58,666 nt of DNA from Acidovorax sp. GW101-3H11 (lineage in GTDB: Bacteria > Pseudomonadota > Gammaproteobacteria > Burkholderiales > Burkholderiaceae_C). Each line of letters begins with the position of its first letter. The stretch's first letter is position 1. The position numbers and the translations under genes were made by a program. The stretch is taken from positions 1 through 58,666 of the forward strand of contig NZ_LUKZ01000023.1 in NCBI RefSeq assembly GCF_001633105.1, written 5' to 3'. Below, in pieces: positions 20,285 through 28,417 of the stretch. A model generated the notes under the pieces. The model was not told where the DNA came from. It searched no databases and worked only from the letters and a program-made list of their open reading frames with translations.

Positions 20285-21214
20285 TCACGGCAACCCACCG
20301 CCAGCGGCACTATCGCCCCCAAACAACTCAAACACCATGCCGCGCAGCCACTGATTGACGGGTTCGCGGTGCACCTTGGCGTGCCAGAACACACTGATGG
20401 GCGCGTCGGGCAGTTTGACCGGGTGCGTGCGCACCACCAGGCCAAAGGGCTCGACCAGCTTAAGCGCCAGCCGCTCTGGCACCGTCGCCACCAGCGCCGT
20501 GCTTTGGAGGATGTGGCCCACGCTCACAAAGTGCGGCACGCTCAGCCGCACCAGGCGGTCGATGCCGGCCTTCTGGATCAATTCATCCACCTTGCCGTGC
20601 CCCGTGCCCGCCGACACGATCACCAGATGCTCTGCCGCCTTGTAGTCCGACAGCAGCAGCTTGGGCCGGTCCAGCGCATGGCCCTTGTGGAACAGGCACA
20701 CATAACGCTGGCGGAACAAGCGCCGCTGGAAAAATCCCGCTTTCAGCTGCGGCAGCAGGCCGATGGCCAGGTCCACCTTGCCAGCCTCCATGTCTTCGCG
20801 CAGATGGGCAGCGTTGTTGCGCACGGTGTTCAGCGTGACGCCCGGCGCCTCCCGCCCCAGGCGCTCCAGCAGCGCGGGCAAAAAGACGATCTCGCCAATG
20901 TCCGTCATGCCAATGGTGATGGTGCGCTTGAGCGTAGCGGGCGTGAACTGTGTGCGCTGGTTCAGCCCGCTGTGGATCATGCCCAACGCATAGCCCACGG
21001 ATTCGCCCAATTGCTCTGCAAAAGGCGTGGGCACCATGCCGCCCGAGGTGCGCAAGAACAGCTCGTCGCCAAAAATGCGCCGCAGCTTGGCCAGCGCATT
21101 GCTGACAGCAGGCTGCGTCAGACCCAGGTTGTCGGCCACTTTCGACACGCGCCGCTCGACCATGAGTTGCTGAAACAGCACCAGCAGGTTCAGGTCGATA
21201 TCCGATAGCTCCAT
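20285..21214 (-). CDS. nagR: LysR-family regulator of the NahR/NagR/DntR type
   Basis: Likely salicylate-responsive activator of the gentisate-pathway genes. The 309-residue protein begins MELSDIDLNLLVLFQQLMVE and continues RRVSKVADNLGLTQPAVSNALAKLR, very close in pattern to NahR/NagR. The effector domain carries TPFAEQLGESVGYAL and TITIGMTDIGEIVFLPALLE. The ATG at 21214 has GGAG 5 nt upstream. It diverges from nagAa across 109 bp, and a NahR-like box lies over its own ribosome site, suggesting autoregulation. A NahR-type operator also lies before nagG. The effector (salicylate or a related hydroxybenzoate) is inferred from neighbours. Confidence 0.85.
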   Translation of the reverse strand: MELSDIDLNLLVLFQQLMVERRVSKVADNLGLTQPAVSNALAKLRRIFGDELFLRTSGGMVPTPFAEQLGESVGYALGMIHSGLNQRTQFTPATLKRTITIGMTDIGEIVFLPALLERLGREAPGVTLNTVRNNAAHLREDMEAGKVDLAIGLLPQLKAGFFQRRLFRQRYVCLFHKGHALDRPKLLLSDYKAAEHLVIVSAGTGHGKVDELIQKAGIDRLVRLSVPHFVSVGHILQSTALVATVPERLALKLVEPFGLVVRTHPVKLPDAPISVFWHAKVHREPVNQWLRGMVFELFGGDSAAGGGLP

Positions 21215-21222
21215 CGCCACTC

Positions 21223-21239
21223 CATCAGCTTGCGTGATA
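21223..21239 (-). promoter_or_regulatory. NahR-like half-consensus over the regulator leader
   Basis: On the minus strand this reads ATATCACGCAAGCTGAT. It keeps TCACGC and TGAT of the NahR consensus ATTCACGCT-N2-TGAT but with one extra base between them. It lies 9 bp upstream of the nagR-like start, partly toward nagAa, so it could serve autorepression and/or nagAa activation. Confidence 0.35.
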
Positions 21240-21323
21240 TGAAGTGGCGATGGTATTGCAGCCAGTGATTCGCTGGCGCTTTCGTGGGCACAATGGGCTG
21301 GATGAAATCGACCGCAGCCCGCC

Positions 21324-22310
21324 ATGGACATCCTCGTTCAGCCGCTTAACCGCGTGATCCGCGCCGAGCCCGGCGTGAACCTGCTCGACGCCCTGCGCGC
21401 GGCGCAGGTTCCGATGTCGTATTCGTGCCTTTCTGGGCGCTGCGGCATCTGCCGCTGCCGGGTGCTGTCTGGTGAGGTGCTCGATGGCGGGCGCGAGCAG
21501 CAGCGCCCGCTGGACGGCGTGGACGGCGCCGTGCTGGCTTGCCAGACCTATGTGACCGAGCCCTGCACCATCGAAGTGCCCGCCCCCGGCGAAGCCGTGG
21601 TGCACCGTGCGCGCGTGGCCAAGGCCACCGTGGTGGCCATCGAACCGCTGGCGGCAGACATCCGGCGCCTGCTGCTCAAGGTGGCAAAGCCCATTGCGTA
21701 CTCGCCGGGCCAGTACATGCAACTGGGGTTCACGCCGACGCATGTGCGCCCCTACTCCATGGCAAACCTGCCCGGCGAGCCGCTGCTGGAGTTCCATATA
21801 CAGCTCATGCCCCAGGGCCGGGTCAGCGGCTACATCGCCGGGCAGCTGAAGGTGGGGGACAAGGTCAAGGTCAGCGGGCCGCTGGGTGCGGCCTATTTGC
21901 GCCAGCAGCACACGGGGCCCATGCTGTGCGTGGCCGGGGGCACCGGGCTGGCGTCAGTGCTGTCGGTGGTGCGCGGCGCCATGGCCGCCGGGATGCGCAA
22001 CCCCATTCACCTGTACTTCGGCCTGCGCTCCCCGCGCGAGCTGTATGGCCTGACGTGGCTGGACCATTTGCGCAGCGTGCACCCTGCCCTGCAGGTGCAT
22101 GTGGTGGTGGCCTCGCGTGCCGACTCTGCCACGCAGCGGCGCGGGCTGGTGACCCAGGCCATCGAGCAGGACCACGCGAGCCTGCAAGGCTGGCAGGCGT
22201 ATCTGTGCGGATCGCCGCCGATGGTGGAGACCACCACACTGCTGGCGCTGGGCAAAGGCCTGGAGGCGGCGCACCTCCATGCCGAGGCTTTTTACATGCA
22301 GGGCGACTGA
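21324..22310 (+). CDS. nagAa: Ferredoxin reductase component NagAa-like ([2Fe-2S]/FAD/NAD)
   Basis: Electron-transfer reductase that passes NAD(P)H electrons to a Rieske ferredoxin. Its 328 residues match my recollection of NagAa length. A plant-type [2Fe-2S] domain comes first, with C35, C40, C43 and C73 (SYSCLSGRCGICRCRV, LACQTYV). The FAD domain has RPYSMAN. The NAD-binding part has CVAGGTGLASVLSVV, and the end has YLCGSPPMVE. It sits apart from the oxygenase operon, diverging from the regulator and converging on nagL. This suits the known nag layout, where one reductase serves the salicylate 5-hydroxylase. A second, unrelated reductase is coded at 26300-27595. Confidence 0.9.
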   Translation: MDILVQPLNRVIRAEPGVNLLDALRAAQVPMSYSCLSGRCGICRCRVLSGEVLDGGREQQRPLDGVDGAVLACQTYVTEPCTIEVPAPGEAVVHRARVAKATVVAIEPLAADIRRLLLKVAKPIAYSPGQYMQLGFTPTHVRPYSMANLPGEPLLEFHIQLMPQGRVSGYIAGQLKVGDKVKVSGPLGAAYLRQQHTGPMLCVAGGTGLASVLSVVRGAMAAGMRNPIHLYFGLRSPRELYGLTWLDHLRSVHPALQVHVVVASRADSATQRRGLVTQAIEQDHASLQGWQAYLCGSPPMVETTTLLALGKGLEAAHLHAEAFYMQGD

Positions 22311-22409
22311 TTCCGTCTCCAAATCATCCGTGTCGTTGTTGCTTCGCCTTGCCGTGCTACAGCACTGTCTGCGGCTTCGCGCCTAGACACGAATGATTTG
22401 GAAACGGAA
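22311..22409. repeat. 99-bp imperfect palindromic element after nagAa
   Basis: The 24-nt arms at 22311-22334 (starts TTCCGTCTCCAAATCAT) and 22386-22409 (ends GATTTGGAAACGGAA) are complementary at 22 of 24 positions. They enclose a 51-nt loop holding a smaller GTGCT/AGCAC hairpin. The element begins at the base after the nagAa stop codon and lies between convergent genes. It may act as a bidirectional terminator or be a small mobile palindrome. Confidence 0.8.
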
Positions 22410-22443
22410 TGAGGTTCTTGGAGTCGTCTGAATCCACTTGAAC

Positions 22444-22497
22444 CGCTCACTCAACGCGGTCGAAGCGCCGCGAGGGGCTTCGACAAGCTCAGCCCGC
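22444..22497. repeat. GCTTCGAC/GAGC dispersed repeat, copy 1 (overlaps nagL end)
   Basis: GTCGAAGC (22459-22466) pairs with GCTTCGAC (22477-22484), with a flanking CAAGCTCAGCCCG tail. The same unit recurs at 26142, 26261 and 32758. The tail supplies the nagL stop codon (22489-22491), so the repeat seems to have reached or replaced the end of the gene. Confidence 0.75.
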
Positions 22498-23127
22498 ATC
22501 CGGCTGCGCGCTGGGCGCCGCCTTACGAAACGCTTCCAGTTGCGCGCAGGCCGCGTCCACCGCCTGCACCAGCGGCCAGCGCGCCAGGTCCACCTTGAAG
22601 CGGCGCGCGCTCTCCACCTGCGGCACCAGGTACACATCGGCCAGCGTGGGGGTGCTGCCAAAGCAGAAGTCACCGCGCTGCGGGTCCTTCGACAACAGCG
22701 CCTCGATGGCATCAAAGCCCGCGCTGATCCAGGTGCCGCACCAGTCGTTCACGGCAGCCTCGTCGGCACCAAAGCGGTGGCGCAGCGCCTCCAGAATGCG
22801 GCGGTTGTTGATGGGGTGGATGTCGCAGCCCACGATGGCCGCCAGGGCGCGCACCTGGGCGCGATCGCCTGCATCGCCGGGCAGCAGCGGTGGGGTGGGA
22901 TAGCGCTCTTCGAGCCACTCGATGATGGCGGGCGACTGGATCATCAGGCGCTCGTCGGCCTCCAGCACGGGCACGAACTGCTGCGGGTTGATGGCCTTGA
23001 AGGCATCGCCCAGATGCTCCTCACGCCGCAAATCGACCGCGACCTGCTCGTAGGCCAGCCCCTTGAGGTTGAGCGCAATGCGCAAGCGGTGGGAGGTTCC
23101 GCTGCGGAAGAAGGAATAGAGCCTCAT
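22489..23127 (-). CDS. nagL: Maleylpyruvate isomerase, zeta-class GST fold (NagL)
   Basis: Glutathione-dependent isomerisation of maleylpyruvate to fumarylpyruvate, step 2 of gentisate degradation. The 212 residues equal the known NagL length as I recall it. The N-terminal thioredoxin fold starts MRLYSFFRSGTSHRLRIALN with the zeta-class SGTSHR active-site loop, followed by NPQQFVPVLE and QSPAIIEWLEERYP. The helical C-terminal domain has CDIHPINNRRIL and GSTPTLADVYLVPQ. It is the last gene of the operon, 14 bp after the Bug gene. Its stop codon falls inside a dispersed repeat. Confidence 0.94.
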   Translation of the reverse strand: MRLYSFFRSGTSHRLRIALNLKGLAYEQVAVDLRREEHLGDAFKAINPQQFVPVLEADERLMIQSPAIIEWLEERYPTPPLLPGDAGDRAQVRALAAIVGCDIHPINNRRILEALRHRFGADEAAVNDWCGTWISAGFDAIEALLSKDPQRGDFCFGSTPTLADVYLVPQVESARRFKVDLARWPLVQAVDAACAQLEAFRKAAPSAQPDAG

Positions 23128-23141
23128 GGTCAGTCTCCGTC

Positions 23142-24143
23142 TCAGTCCAGGGCAATCTTGGCGCGCTTGACGACTTCACCAAACGTGCGCGAATCGCGTT
23201 CGATGGCCTTGGTGAGTTCGGCGGGCGGGCCGATGTAGGGCTCAAACCCGAAGGTCGCCAGGCGCTCCTTGACCTCCGAGGTGGCCAGCACCTTGCCCAC
23301 GTCGGCATTGATCTTCTCGATGGCGGCCTTCGGCGTGCCAGCAGGCGCAAACAGGCCCACCCAGGTCTTCACTTCAAACCCCGCCGGGCCGCCTGCTTCG
23401 CCCATGGTTGGAATGTCGGTGAAGCCCGCCAGACGCTGGGGTGCGGCCAGCGCCAGAAACTTCACCTTCTTGGCCTGGTACATGGGCCCGGCCGTCGCTG
23501 CCGTGCCAAACGCCCACTTGATGTCGCCCGTGGCCACAGAGGTGTAGACGCTGCCCATGTCCTTGTACGGCACATGCATCATCTTCGTGCCCGTTGCCGA
23601 TTCGAGCATGGCCGCACCCACATGGGCCACGCTGCCGATGCCCCAGGAGCCGTAGGTGACGTCGCCCGGCGCCGCCTTGGCCGCCTTGATCAGATCGCCC
23701 ACATCCTTCCAGGGCGAGTTGGCCGCCACCACCACAAAGAAGTTCGTGAAATACACCGGAGCGACTGGCTCAAAGTCTTTCACCGGGTCATAGGGCAGCT
23801 GCTTGAACACATGCGGCTGCAAGGCCATGTGCGTGTTGTCCACCTGCAGCAAGGTGTAGCCGTCTGGCGCTGCGCGCTTGGCATCGCCGATGGCGATGAA
23901 ACCGTTGGCGCCGGGCTTGTTGTCGATGACGAGTTGCTGCCCCCAATTGCGCGACAAGCGCTCGCTGAGGATGCGCATCACCGCGTCGGGGCCGCTGCCG
24001 GGCGAATACGGCGCGACGGAGCGGACGGGCTTGGCGGGGAAGGTCTGCGCCACGGCGTTGGGCACGCTCGCGGCGGCCACAAGGGCCAGCGCGCAAAGCG
24101 CCAGGGCAGGTCTCAAAATCTGTGAACGAATGGCGGTCAGCAT
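23142..24143 (-). CDS. Bug/TctC family binding protein within the gentisate operon
   Basis: Periplasmic receptor of 333 aa with a Sec signal (LALCALALVAAASVPNAVAQ). The mature protein begins FPAKPVRSVAPYSPGSGPDAV, the Bug strand and loop. It contains PGANGFIAIGDAKRAAPDGY and VPYKDMGSVYTSVATGDIKW. It lies between nagI (54 bp) and nagL (14 bp) on the same strand, so it is co-transcribed. It may bind salicylate, gentisate or another aromatic acid, which would give the operon its own capture protein. No permease gene is in the window. Confidence 0.9.
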   Translation of the reverse strand: MLTAIRSQILRPALALCALALVAAASVPNAVAQTFPAKPVRSVAPYSPGSGPDAVMRILSERLSRNWGQQLVIDNKPGANGFIAIGDAKRAAPDGYTLLQVDNTHMALQPHVFKQLPYDPVKDFEPVAPVYFTNFFVVVAANSPWKDVGDLIKAAKAAPGDVTYGSWGIGSVAHVGAAMLESATGTKMMHVPYKDMGSVYTSVATGDIKWAFGTAATAGPMYQAKKVKFLALAAPQRLAGFTDIPTMGEAGGPAGFEVKTWVGLFAPAGTPKAAIEKINADVGKVLATSEVKERLATFGFEPYIGPPAELTKAIERDSRTFGEVVKRAKIALD

Positions 24144-24197
24144 GGGGGGTGTCTCCTTGGTTTTATGAAAGCCGAATTCGGCTTGGTGAGTGATGGA

Positions 24198-25322
24198 TCA
24201 AACAGTGACTTGCACACGGTGGCTGTGCAGCACCTCAAAAATCGGCGCGTCGCTGAAGCGGAACAGGTCGAGTGCGCCAGCGGCCGATGCCTGGGCCGAG
24301 AACGGCTGCCACGACGGCACCACAAACAAGTCGCCCCGCGCCACCTGCCAGGTGCGCTCACCCACCGTGACGGTGCCGCTGCCGTCAAACACCTGGAACA
24401 CGGACGAGCCCACCTCACGCTGAACCCGCGTCGCGCCGCCCGCGCGCACGCGGTGCATTTCGGTCCGCATCGTGGGCAGCACATCGGCGCCGGTGGTGGG
24501 GTTGGTAAAGCGCACCGCCGCATGCCCGGGGCTCAGCGTGCCCGCCTGGCCTTCGTCTTCCAGCGCGAGCTGATCGGCCAGCGCGCGGTCGGTATCCACC
24601 CAGCGGTAGGCCAGCAAGGGCGTGGCGGGCTGCGCCTGCACCATCGATACCGGGCGCAGGCCCGGGTGGCCCCACAGCCTTTCGGAATAAGAACGCTCGG
24701 CGGTGGTGCGCTCGGCGGGCGGGAGCTTCTCGCGCCCCACTTCAAAAAACTGACTCTCGGTGTAGTACGAGAACGGAATGTCCAGGCCGTCGATCCAGGC
24801 CATGGGCTCGGTGGCAGCGTTGTGGTGGGCATGCCAGTTCCAGCCCGCCTGCGGCAGAAAGTCGCCCCGCGACATGCGCACGGCATCGCCATTGACCACG
24901 GTCCAGACGCCCTCGCCTTCCACCACAAAACGAAACGCGTGCTGCGTGTGCCGGTGCTCGGGGGCGTCTTCGCCGGGCATCAGGTACTGGATGGCGGCCC
25001 ACAGCGTGGGCGTGGCAAACGGGCGCCCACCCAGCGCCGGGTTGGCCAGCGCAATCGCACGGCGCTCCCCGCCACGGCCCACGGGCACGATGGCGCCCGC
25101 CTGTGCGGCCAGGGCCTTCAAGCGGTCCCAGCGCCACAGATGGGGCACGGCCTTGGATTGGGGCTGGCGGGGCATCAGGTCGCCAATCTGCGTCCAGAGC
25201 GGTACCAGCAGCTCTTGCTCAAAGCCCCGGTACAGCTGCTCCAGTTCGGGCGTCGGCTCGGGCTGGCCTTTGCCCGCAACGGCGTGCAGCCGCACGGGGG
25301 AAGGCGTGAGGTCGGTGGTCAT
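24198..25322 (-). CDS. nagI: Gentisate 1,2-dioxygenase
   Basis: Ring-cleaving Fe(II) cupin dioxygenase converting gentisate to maleylpyruvate. The ATG at 25322 has GGAG upstream and gives 374 aa. The first cupin carries PEHRHTQHAFRFVVEGEG with ligands H123 and H125, and a further His at about 164 (QAGWNWHAHHN). A second cupin half (SSVFQVFDGSGTVTVGERTW, RGDLFVVPSW) has no complete metal site, as usual for the bicupin family. Gene order and spacing (31 bp after nagK) place it in the nag operon. Confidence 0.95.
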   Translation of the reverse strand: MTTDLTPSPVRLHAVAGKGQPEPTPELEQLYRGFEQELLVPLWTQIGDLMPRQPQSKAVPHLWRWDRLKALAAQAGAIVPVGRGGERRAIALANPALGGRPFATPTLWAAIQYLMPGEDAPEHRHTQHAFRFVVEGEGVWTVVNGDAVRMSRGDFLPQAGWNWHAHHNAATEPMAWIDGLDIPFSYYTESQFFEVGREKLPPAERTTAERSYSERLWGHPGLRPVSMVQAQPATPLLAYRWVDTDRALADQLALEDEGQAGTLSPGHAAVRFTNPTTGADVLPTMRTEMHRVRAGGATRVQREVGSSVFQVFDGSGTVTVGERTWQVARGDLFVVPSWQPFSAQASAAGALDLFRFSDAPIFEVLHSHRVQVTV

Positions 25323-25353
25323 GGTGGGGTTGTCTCCTGGATGTGGTTCTTTC

Positions 25354-26070
25354 TTATTCCGCCGAGCCAACGTGGAGCGAGATGCTGCCCACGCCTTCAA
25401 TGTGGCCTTCAATGCGGTCGCCTGCCAGCACGGGGCCTACGCCCTCGGGCGTGCCGGTAAAGATCAGGTCGCCCGGCTGCAGGTGGTAGAACTTGGACAG
25501 GTCGGCAATCAGTTCGGGGATGTTCCAGATCAGCTTGGACAGGTCGGACTTCTGGCGCACGGTGCCATTGACCGACAGCTCCAGGTTGCCCTGGCCCAGC
25601 ACCACCTCGGGCATGGGCACGATCTCGGAGACCACGGACGACTGCTCCACATCCTTGCCCAGGTCCCAAGGCCGGCCCTTGTCGCGCGCTACCAGCTGCA
25701 GGTCGCGGCGCGTCATGTCCAGGCCACAGGCATAGCCGTAGATGAGGCTGGGCGCATCCGCCTCGCTCACACGAAAACCGGGCGCACCAATGGCCAGCAC
25801 CAGTTCCATTTCGTGGTGGTAGTTCTGGGTGCCGGGTGGGTAGGCCACGGTCGCGCCAGACTCGACCAGCGTGGACGGTGCCTTGGTGAAATAGAACGGC
25901 ACCTCCACCGCCTTGTCCACCGGGCGCCCCATCTCGACCGCATGCGCGTGGTAGTTGCGGCCCACAAAGAACAGCCGGTGGATCGGCAGGCGCTCGCTGC
26001 GGCCACGCACAGGCAGCGAATAGACGGGGGGCGGGGTCCAAAGGTAGGTGGTGGAAGCGGTTGCGGTCAT
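25354..26070 (-). CDS. nagK: Fumarylpyruvate hydrolase (FAA hydrolase family, NagK)
   Basis: Hydrolyses fumarylpyruvate to fumarate and pyruvate, the last step of the pathway. The 238-residue protein shows the FAH fold motifs FFVGRNYHAHAVEMG, YHHEMELVLAIG (metal-binding Glu residues), YGYACGLDMTRRDLQ and LIFTGTPEGVGPV. The ATG at 26070 has AAAGGA upstream; the frame extends 24 codons further but into repeat-derived sequence. It follows the FAD reductase gene after a 229-bp gap filled with dispersed repeats. Confidence 0.94.
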   Translation of the reverse strand: MTATASTTYLWTPPPVYSLPVRGRSERLPIHRLFFVGRNYHAHAVEMGRPVDKAVEVPFYFTKAPSTLVESGATVAYPPGTQNYHHEMELVLAIGAPGFRVSEADAPSLIYGYACGLDMTRRDLQLVARDKGRPWDLGKDVEQSSVVSEIVPMPEVVLGQGNLELSVNGTVRQKSDLSKLIWNIPELIADLSKFYHLQPGDLIFTGTPEGVGPVLAGDRIEGHIEGVGSISLHVGSAE

Positions 26071-26141
26071 TGGTGGTTTCCTTTTGCTAATGCTGTTGCT
26101 GGTAGTGGTGCTGCGATTTCGGCATTCGTCTGCTGCAGCCA

Positions 26142-26200
26142 TTCACGCTGAGCGCAGTCGAAGCGCCGCGCAAGGCTTCGACAAGCTCAGCCCGAACGGG
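26142..26200. repeat. GCTTCGAC/GAGC dispersed repeat, copy 2
   Basis: TTCACGCTGAGC, then GTCGAAGC-GCCGCGCAAG-GCTTCGAC, then AAGCTCAGCCCGAACGGG, forming nested inverted repeats. It lies inside the nag operon between the FAD reductase gene and nagK. Confidence 0.85.
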
Positions 26201-26260
26201 TATTTCAAGAACGGACATTTCAAGTTCTATGACGCTCCATCGAATGCATTCCCCTGGGCC

Positions 26261-26294
26261 GTTCACGCTGAGCACCGTCGAAGCGCTGCGCAGG
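26261..26294. repeat. GCTTCGAC/GAGC dispersed repeat, copy 3 (truncated)
   Basis: GTTCACGCTGAGCACCGTCG and AAGCGCTGCGCAGGCT match the left half of copy 2. The right half is missing and the sequence runs directly into the end of the reductase gene. Confidence 0.7.
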
Positions 26295-26299
26295 CTGTG

Positions 26300-27595
26300 T
26301 CACAGCTTGGCCATCGGGGTACCCAGATCGGCCAGCCGCTCGGCATCCACCGGCTTGCGCTGGTCAATCAGCCTGCGGGCAAAGCGCAGGTCGCGCGCTG
26401 CGTTGGCGCCCACGGCGGCCTGCACCACATCGCCCGCCAGGTAGAACAGCACAAAGCTGCCGCTGGCCGGGTCGCCGCGCGGCACCACAAGGTGCGCGGG
26501 CGTGGGCATGCCGTAAATCTGCAGGTTCGTGCCGTACTGGTCGGACCAGAACCACGGCAGCGGCTGGTAGTCCACGGCCTGGCCCAGGGCCGAGCGTGCA
26601 GCGGCCATGCCCTGTTCTTGCGCGTTCTGCCACGACTCCAGCCGCAGGCTGCGGCCCACCCAAGGGTTGGGTGCCACGGCCACATCGCCTGCGGCCAAGA
26701 TGTGGGGGTCGGACGTGCGGCATTGGGCATCGACCCGCACGCCGCCGTCGCAGGCCAGGCCCGCCGCGCGCGCCAGCTCGTCGTTGGGCACCAGGCCCAC
26801 GCCCAGCACGATGGTGTCGCACGCCAGCGCGCTGCCATCGGCCAGCAAGACCTCCGAGCGGCTATCTGCGCCGTCTGCGCCATCCGCAGCGCGGGCAAAG
26901 CCCCTCACCCCCGCGCCCAGCAGCACGCGCACGCCCTGGGCGCGGTGCAGCGCCAGCAGATACGCCGACACCTCGGCAGGCACAGAGCGTTCACACAAGC
27001 GGCTTTGCGTCTCCACCACCACCACTTCCGCGCCCTGCTGGCGTGCGGTGGCCGCCACCTCCAGGCCGATCCAGCCACCGCCCACCACCACCACGCTGCG
27101 GCCAGGCCGAAGGGCCGGGGCCAGCGCCTGCGCATCTTCAATGGTGCGCAGCGTGTGCAGCGGCACCTGGTCTGCCCCCGGCACGGCCAGCCGCCGGGCG
27201 CGCCCCCCGGTGCACAGGATGAGCTTGTCGTAGGGCTGTGCTGTGCCATCCGACAGCAGCACCTGCTTGGCAGCGCGGTCAATGCGGTGCACCTGCATGC
27301 CAGGCCGCCATTGCACCGCCAGGGCGTCAAAGGCCTCGGGTTTCATGAGGCGCGTGCTCTCCGGCGCGGCTGCGCCCGATAGCACTGCCTTCGACAGCGG
27401 TGGCCGCTCGTGCGGCGGGTGGGCTTCGTCACCGATCAGCACCACGCGGCCCGCAAAGCCCTCGCTGCGCAGCGCTTGCGCCGCCCAACCGCCCGCCTGG
27501 CCCGCACCAACGATCACGATGGTGTGGGCCGAGTGGGCGTTTGCGCCTTCATGCGGCAATGCGGCGGCCTCGACCTCAGGTCGTTCGGCAGTCAT
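26300..27595 (-). CDS. FAD-dependent ferredoxin reductase (BphA4/HcaD type)
   Basis: Flavoprotein of 431 aa of the oxygenase-coupled NADH:ferredoxin reductase family. It has an FAD-binding TIVIVGAGQAGGWAAQALR, then HPPHERPPLSK. The NAD-binding SVVVVGGGWIGLEVAATARQ lies near 168-188, HILAAGDVAVAPNPW near 305, and a reductase C-domain (FWSDQYGTNLQIYG) follows. It lies 19 bp after the Rieske ferredoxin gene, so it is the natural partner of that ferredoxin. The usual nag system relies on NagAa only; the cluster therefore codes for two different reductases. Its C-terminus adjoins a truncated repeat. Confidence 0.93.
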   Translation of the reverse strand: MTAERPEVEAAALPHEGANAHSAHTIVIVGAGQAGGWAAQALRSEGFAGRVVLIGDEAHPPHERPPLSKAVLSGAAAPESTRLMKPEAFDALAVQWRPGMQVHRIDRAAKQVLLSDGTAQPYDKLILCTGGRARRLAVPGADQVPLHTLRTIEDAQALAPALRPGRSVVVVGGGWIGLEVAATARQQGAEVVVVETQSRLCERSVPAEVSAYLLALHRAQGVRVLLGAGVRGFARAADGADGADSRSEVLLADGSALACDTIVLGVGLVPNDELARAAGLACDGGVRVDAQCRTSDPHILAAGDVAVAPNPWVGRSLRLESWQNAQEQGMAAARSALGQAVDYQPLPWFWSDQYGTNLQIYGMPTPAHLVVPRGDPASGSFVLFYLAGDVVQAAVGANAARDLRFARRLIDQRKPVDAERLADLGTPMAKL

Positions 27596-27614
27596 GGGGG
27601 GCTCCTTGAGAGGT

Positions 27615-27929
27615 TCAGTCCAGGGCCAGCCACACGCGGCCGCCCTCGATCTTCACGGGGTAGCTGCGCAGCGGCTCGGTGACGGGCGCGCAGGTGGGTT
27701 TGCCGTCGCGCACATCAAACTTGCCTTGATGCAAAGGGCATTCGATCTCGTGCCCTTCCAGAAACCCATCGCACAGGCGCGCATGGCCGTGGGTGCAGAT
27801 GTTGTCGGTGGCAAACACCTCGCCGCCCACGCCATACAGCGCAATGTCGCGCCCTGCCACAGCCAGGCCAATCACGTCATCCTCGGGCACATCGCCGTGC
27901 GCGGCGGCGTCAATCCAGTTCGTTGTCAT
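27615..27929 (-). CDS. nagAb: Rieske-type [2Fe-2S] ferredoxin (NagAb)
   Basis: Small electron carrier feeding the terminal oxygenase. The 104-residue protein has the Rieske motif CTH at C45/H47 and CPLH at C64/H67, within [17 protein letters not shown] and [16 protein letters not shown]. The fold ends [13 protein letters not shown]. It lies 9 bp after nagH and 19 bp before the reductase gene, fully within the operon. Confidence 0.95.
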   Translation of the reverse strand: MTTNWIDAAAHGDVPEDDVIGLAVAGRDIALYGVGGEVFATDNICTHGHARLCDGFLEGHEIECPLHQGKFDVRDGKPTCAPVTEPLRSYPVKIEGGRVWLALD

Positions 27930-27938
27930 GGCAGCTCC

Positions 27939-28415
27939 TCAGATGGGGTAGATCAGCGAGTTGGGGATCATCTCGCTGTCGTAGACGACGAGGCGCGATG
28001 CGAACTTCAGGCCCTCGGGCGTGGGCACCACCTCATCCAGCGTGCGCCCCACGTTGAACACCGTCGATTCCTTCGACAGGCGCGTGCGCAGCACCGCATA
28101 GTTGGCCTCGCAGTGGATGCGGCCATCCACATCCACCTTGTGCACCAGCGGCGCACCCACCACATGGCGCTGGTAGTAGGGGTCGTGGAACAGCGTCTCG
28201 CGGATGCCGTAGACGCGGTCTTTCAGCATGCCCTTGCTGTCAAACGCCAGCGTGGCCAGCGGAAACCCGCGCTCGTGGTTCTCGCGCGGCTGCAGCTTGT
28301 ACACGCAGTGGTCGATAAAAAATTCAGGCCACGCCTCCCAGTCCGCCGCGTCGAGTGCGCGGGCGTAGCGGGCGTAGAGCTGGTTCAGTTCAAAGTAGGT
28401 CTGGAAGTCCATCAT
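27939..28415 (-). CDS. nagH: Salicylate 5-hydroxylase small (beta) subunit NagH
   Basis: Beta subunit of the aromatic-ring-hydroxylating oxygenase (SnoaL/NTF2-like fold). It is 158 aa and starts [20 protein letters not shown]. The motif [20 protein letters not shown] follows, with a C-terminal [20 protein letters not shown]. The ATG at 28415 lies two bases after the alpha-subunit stop, with GGAGGC upstream, suggesting coupled translation. It stabilises the hexamer and carries no metal centre. Confidence 0.92.
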   Translation of the reverse strand: MMDFQTYFELNQLYARYARALDAADWEAWPEFFIDHCVYKLQPRENHERGFPLATLAFDSKGMLKDRVYGIRETLFHDPYYQRHVVGAPLVHKVDVDGRIHCEANYAVLRTRLSKESTVFNVGRTLDEVVPTPEGLKFASRLVVYDSEMIPNSLIYPI

Positions 28416-28417
28416 GG

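Noticed and set aside
22311..22409. Integron attC site
   Set aside because: The size and palindromic form are similar, but I saw no 7-bp attC core sites (RYYYAAC / GTTRRRY) at the ends, no integrase and no cassette array.
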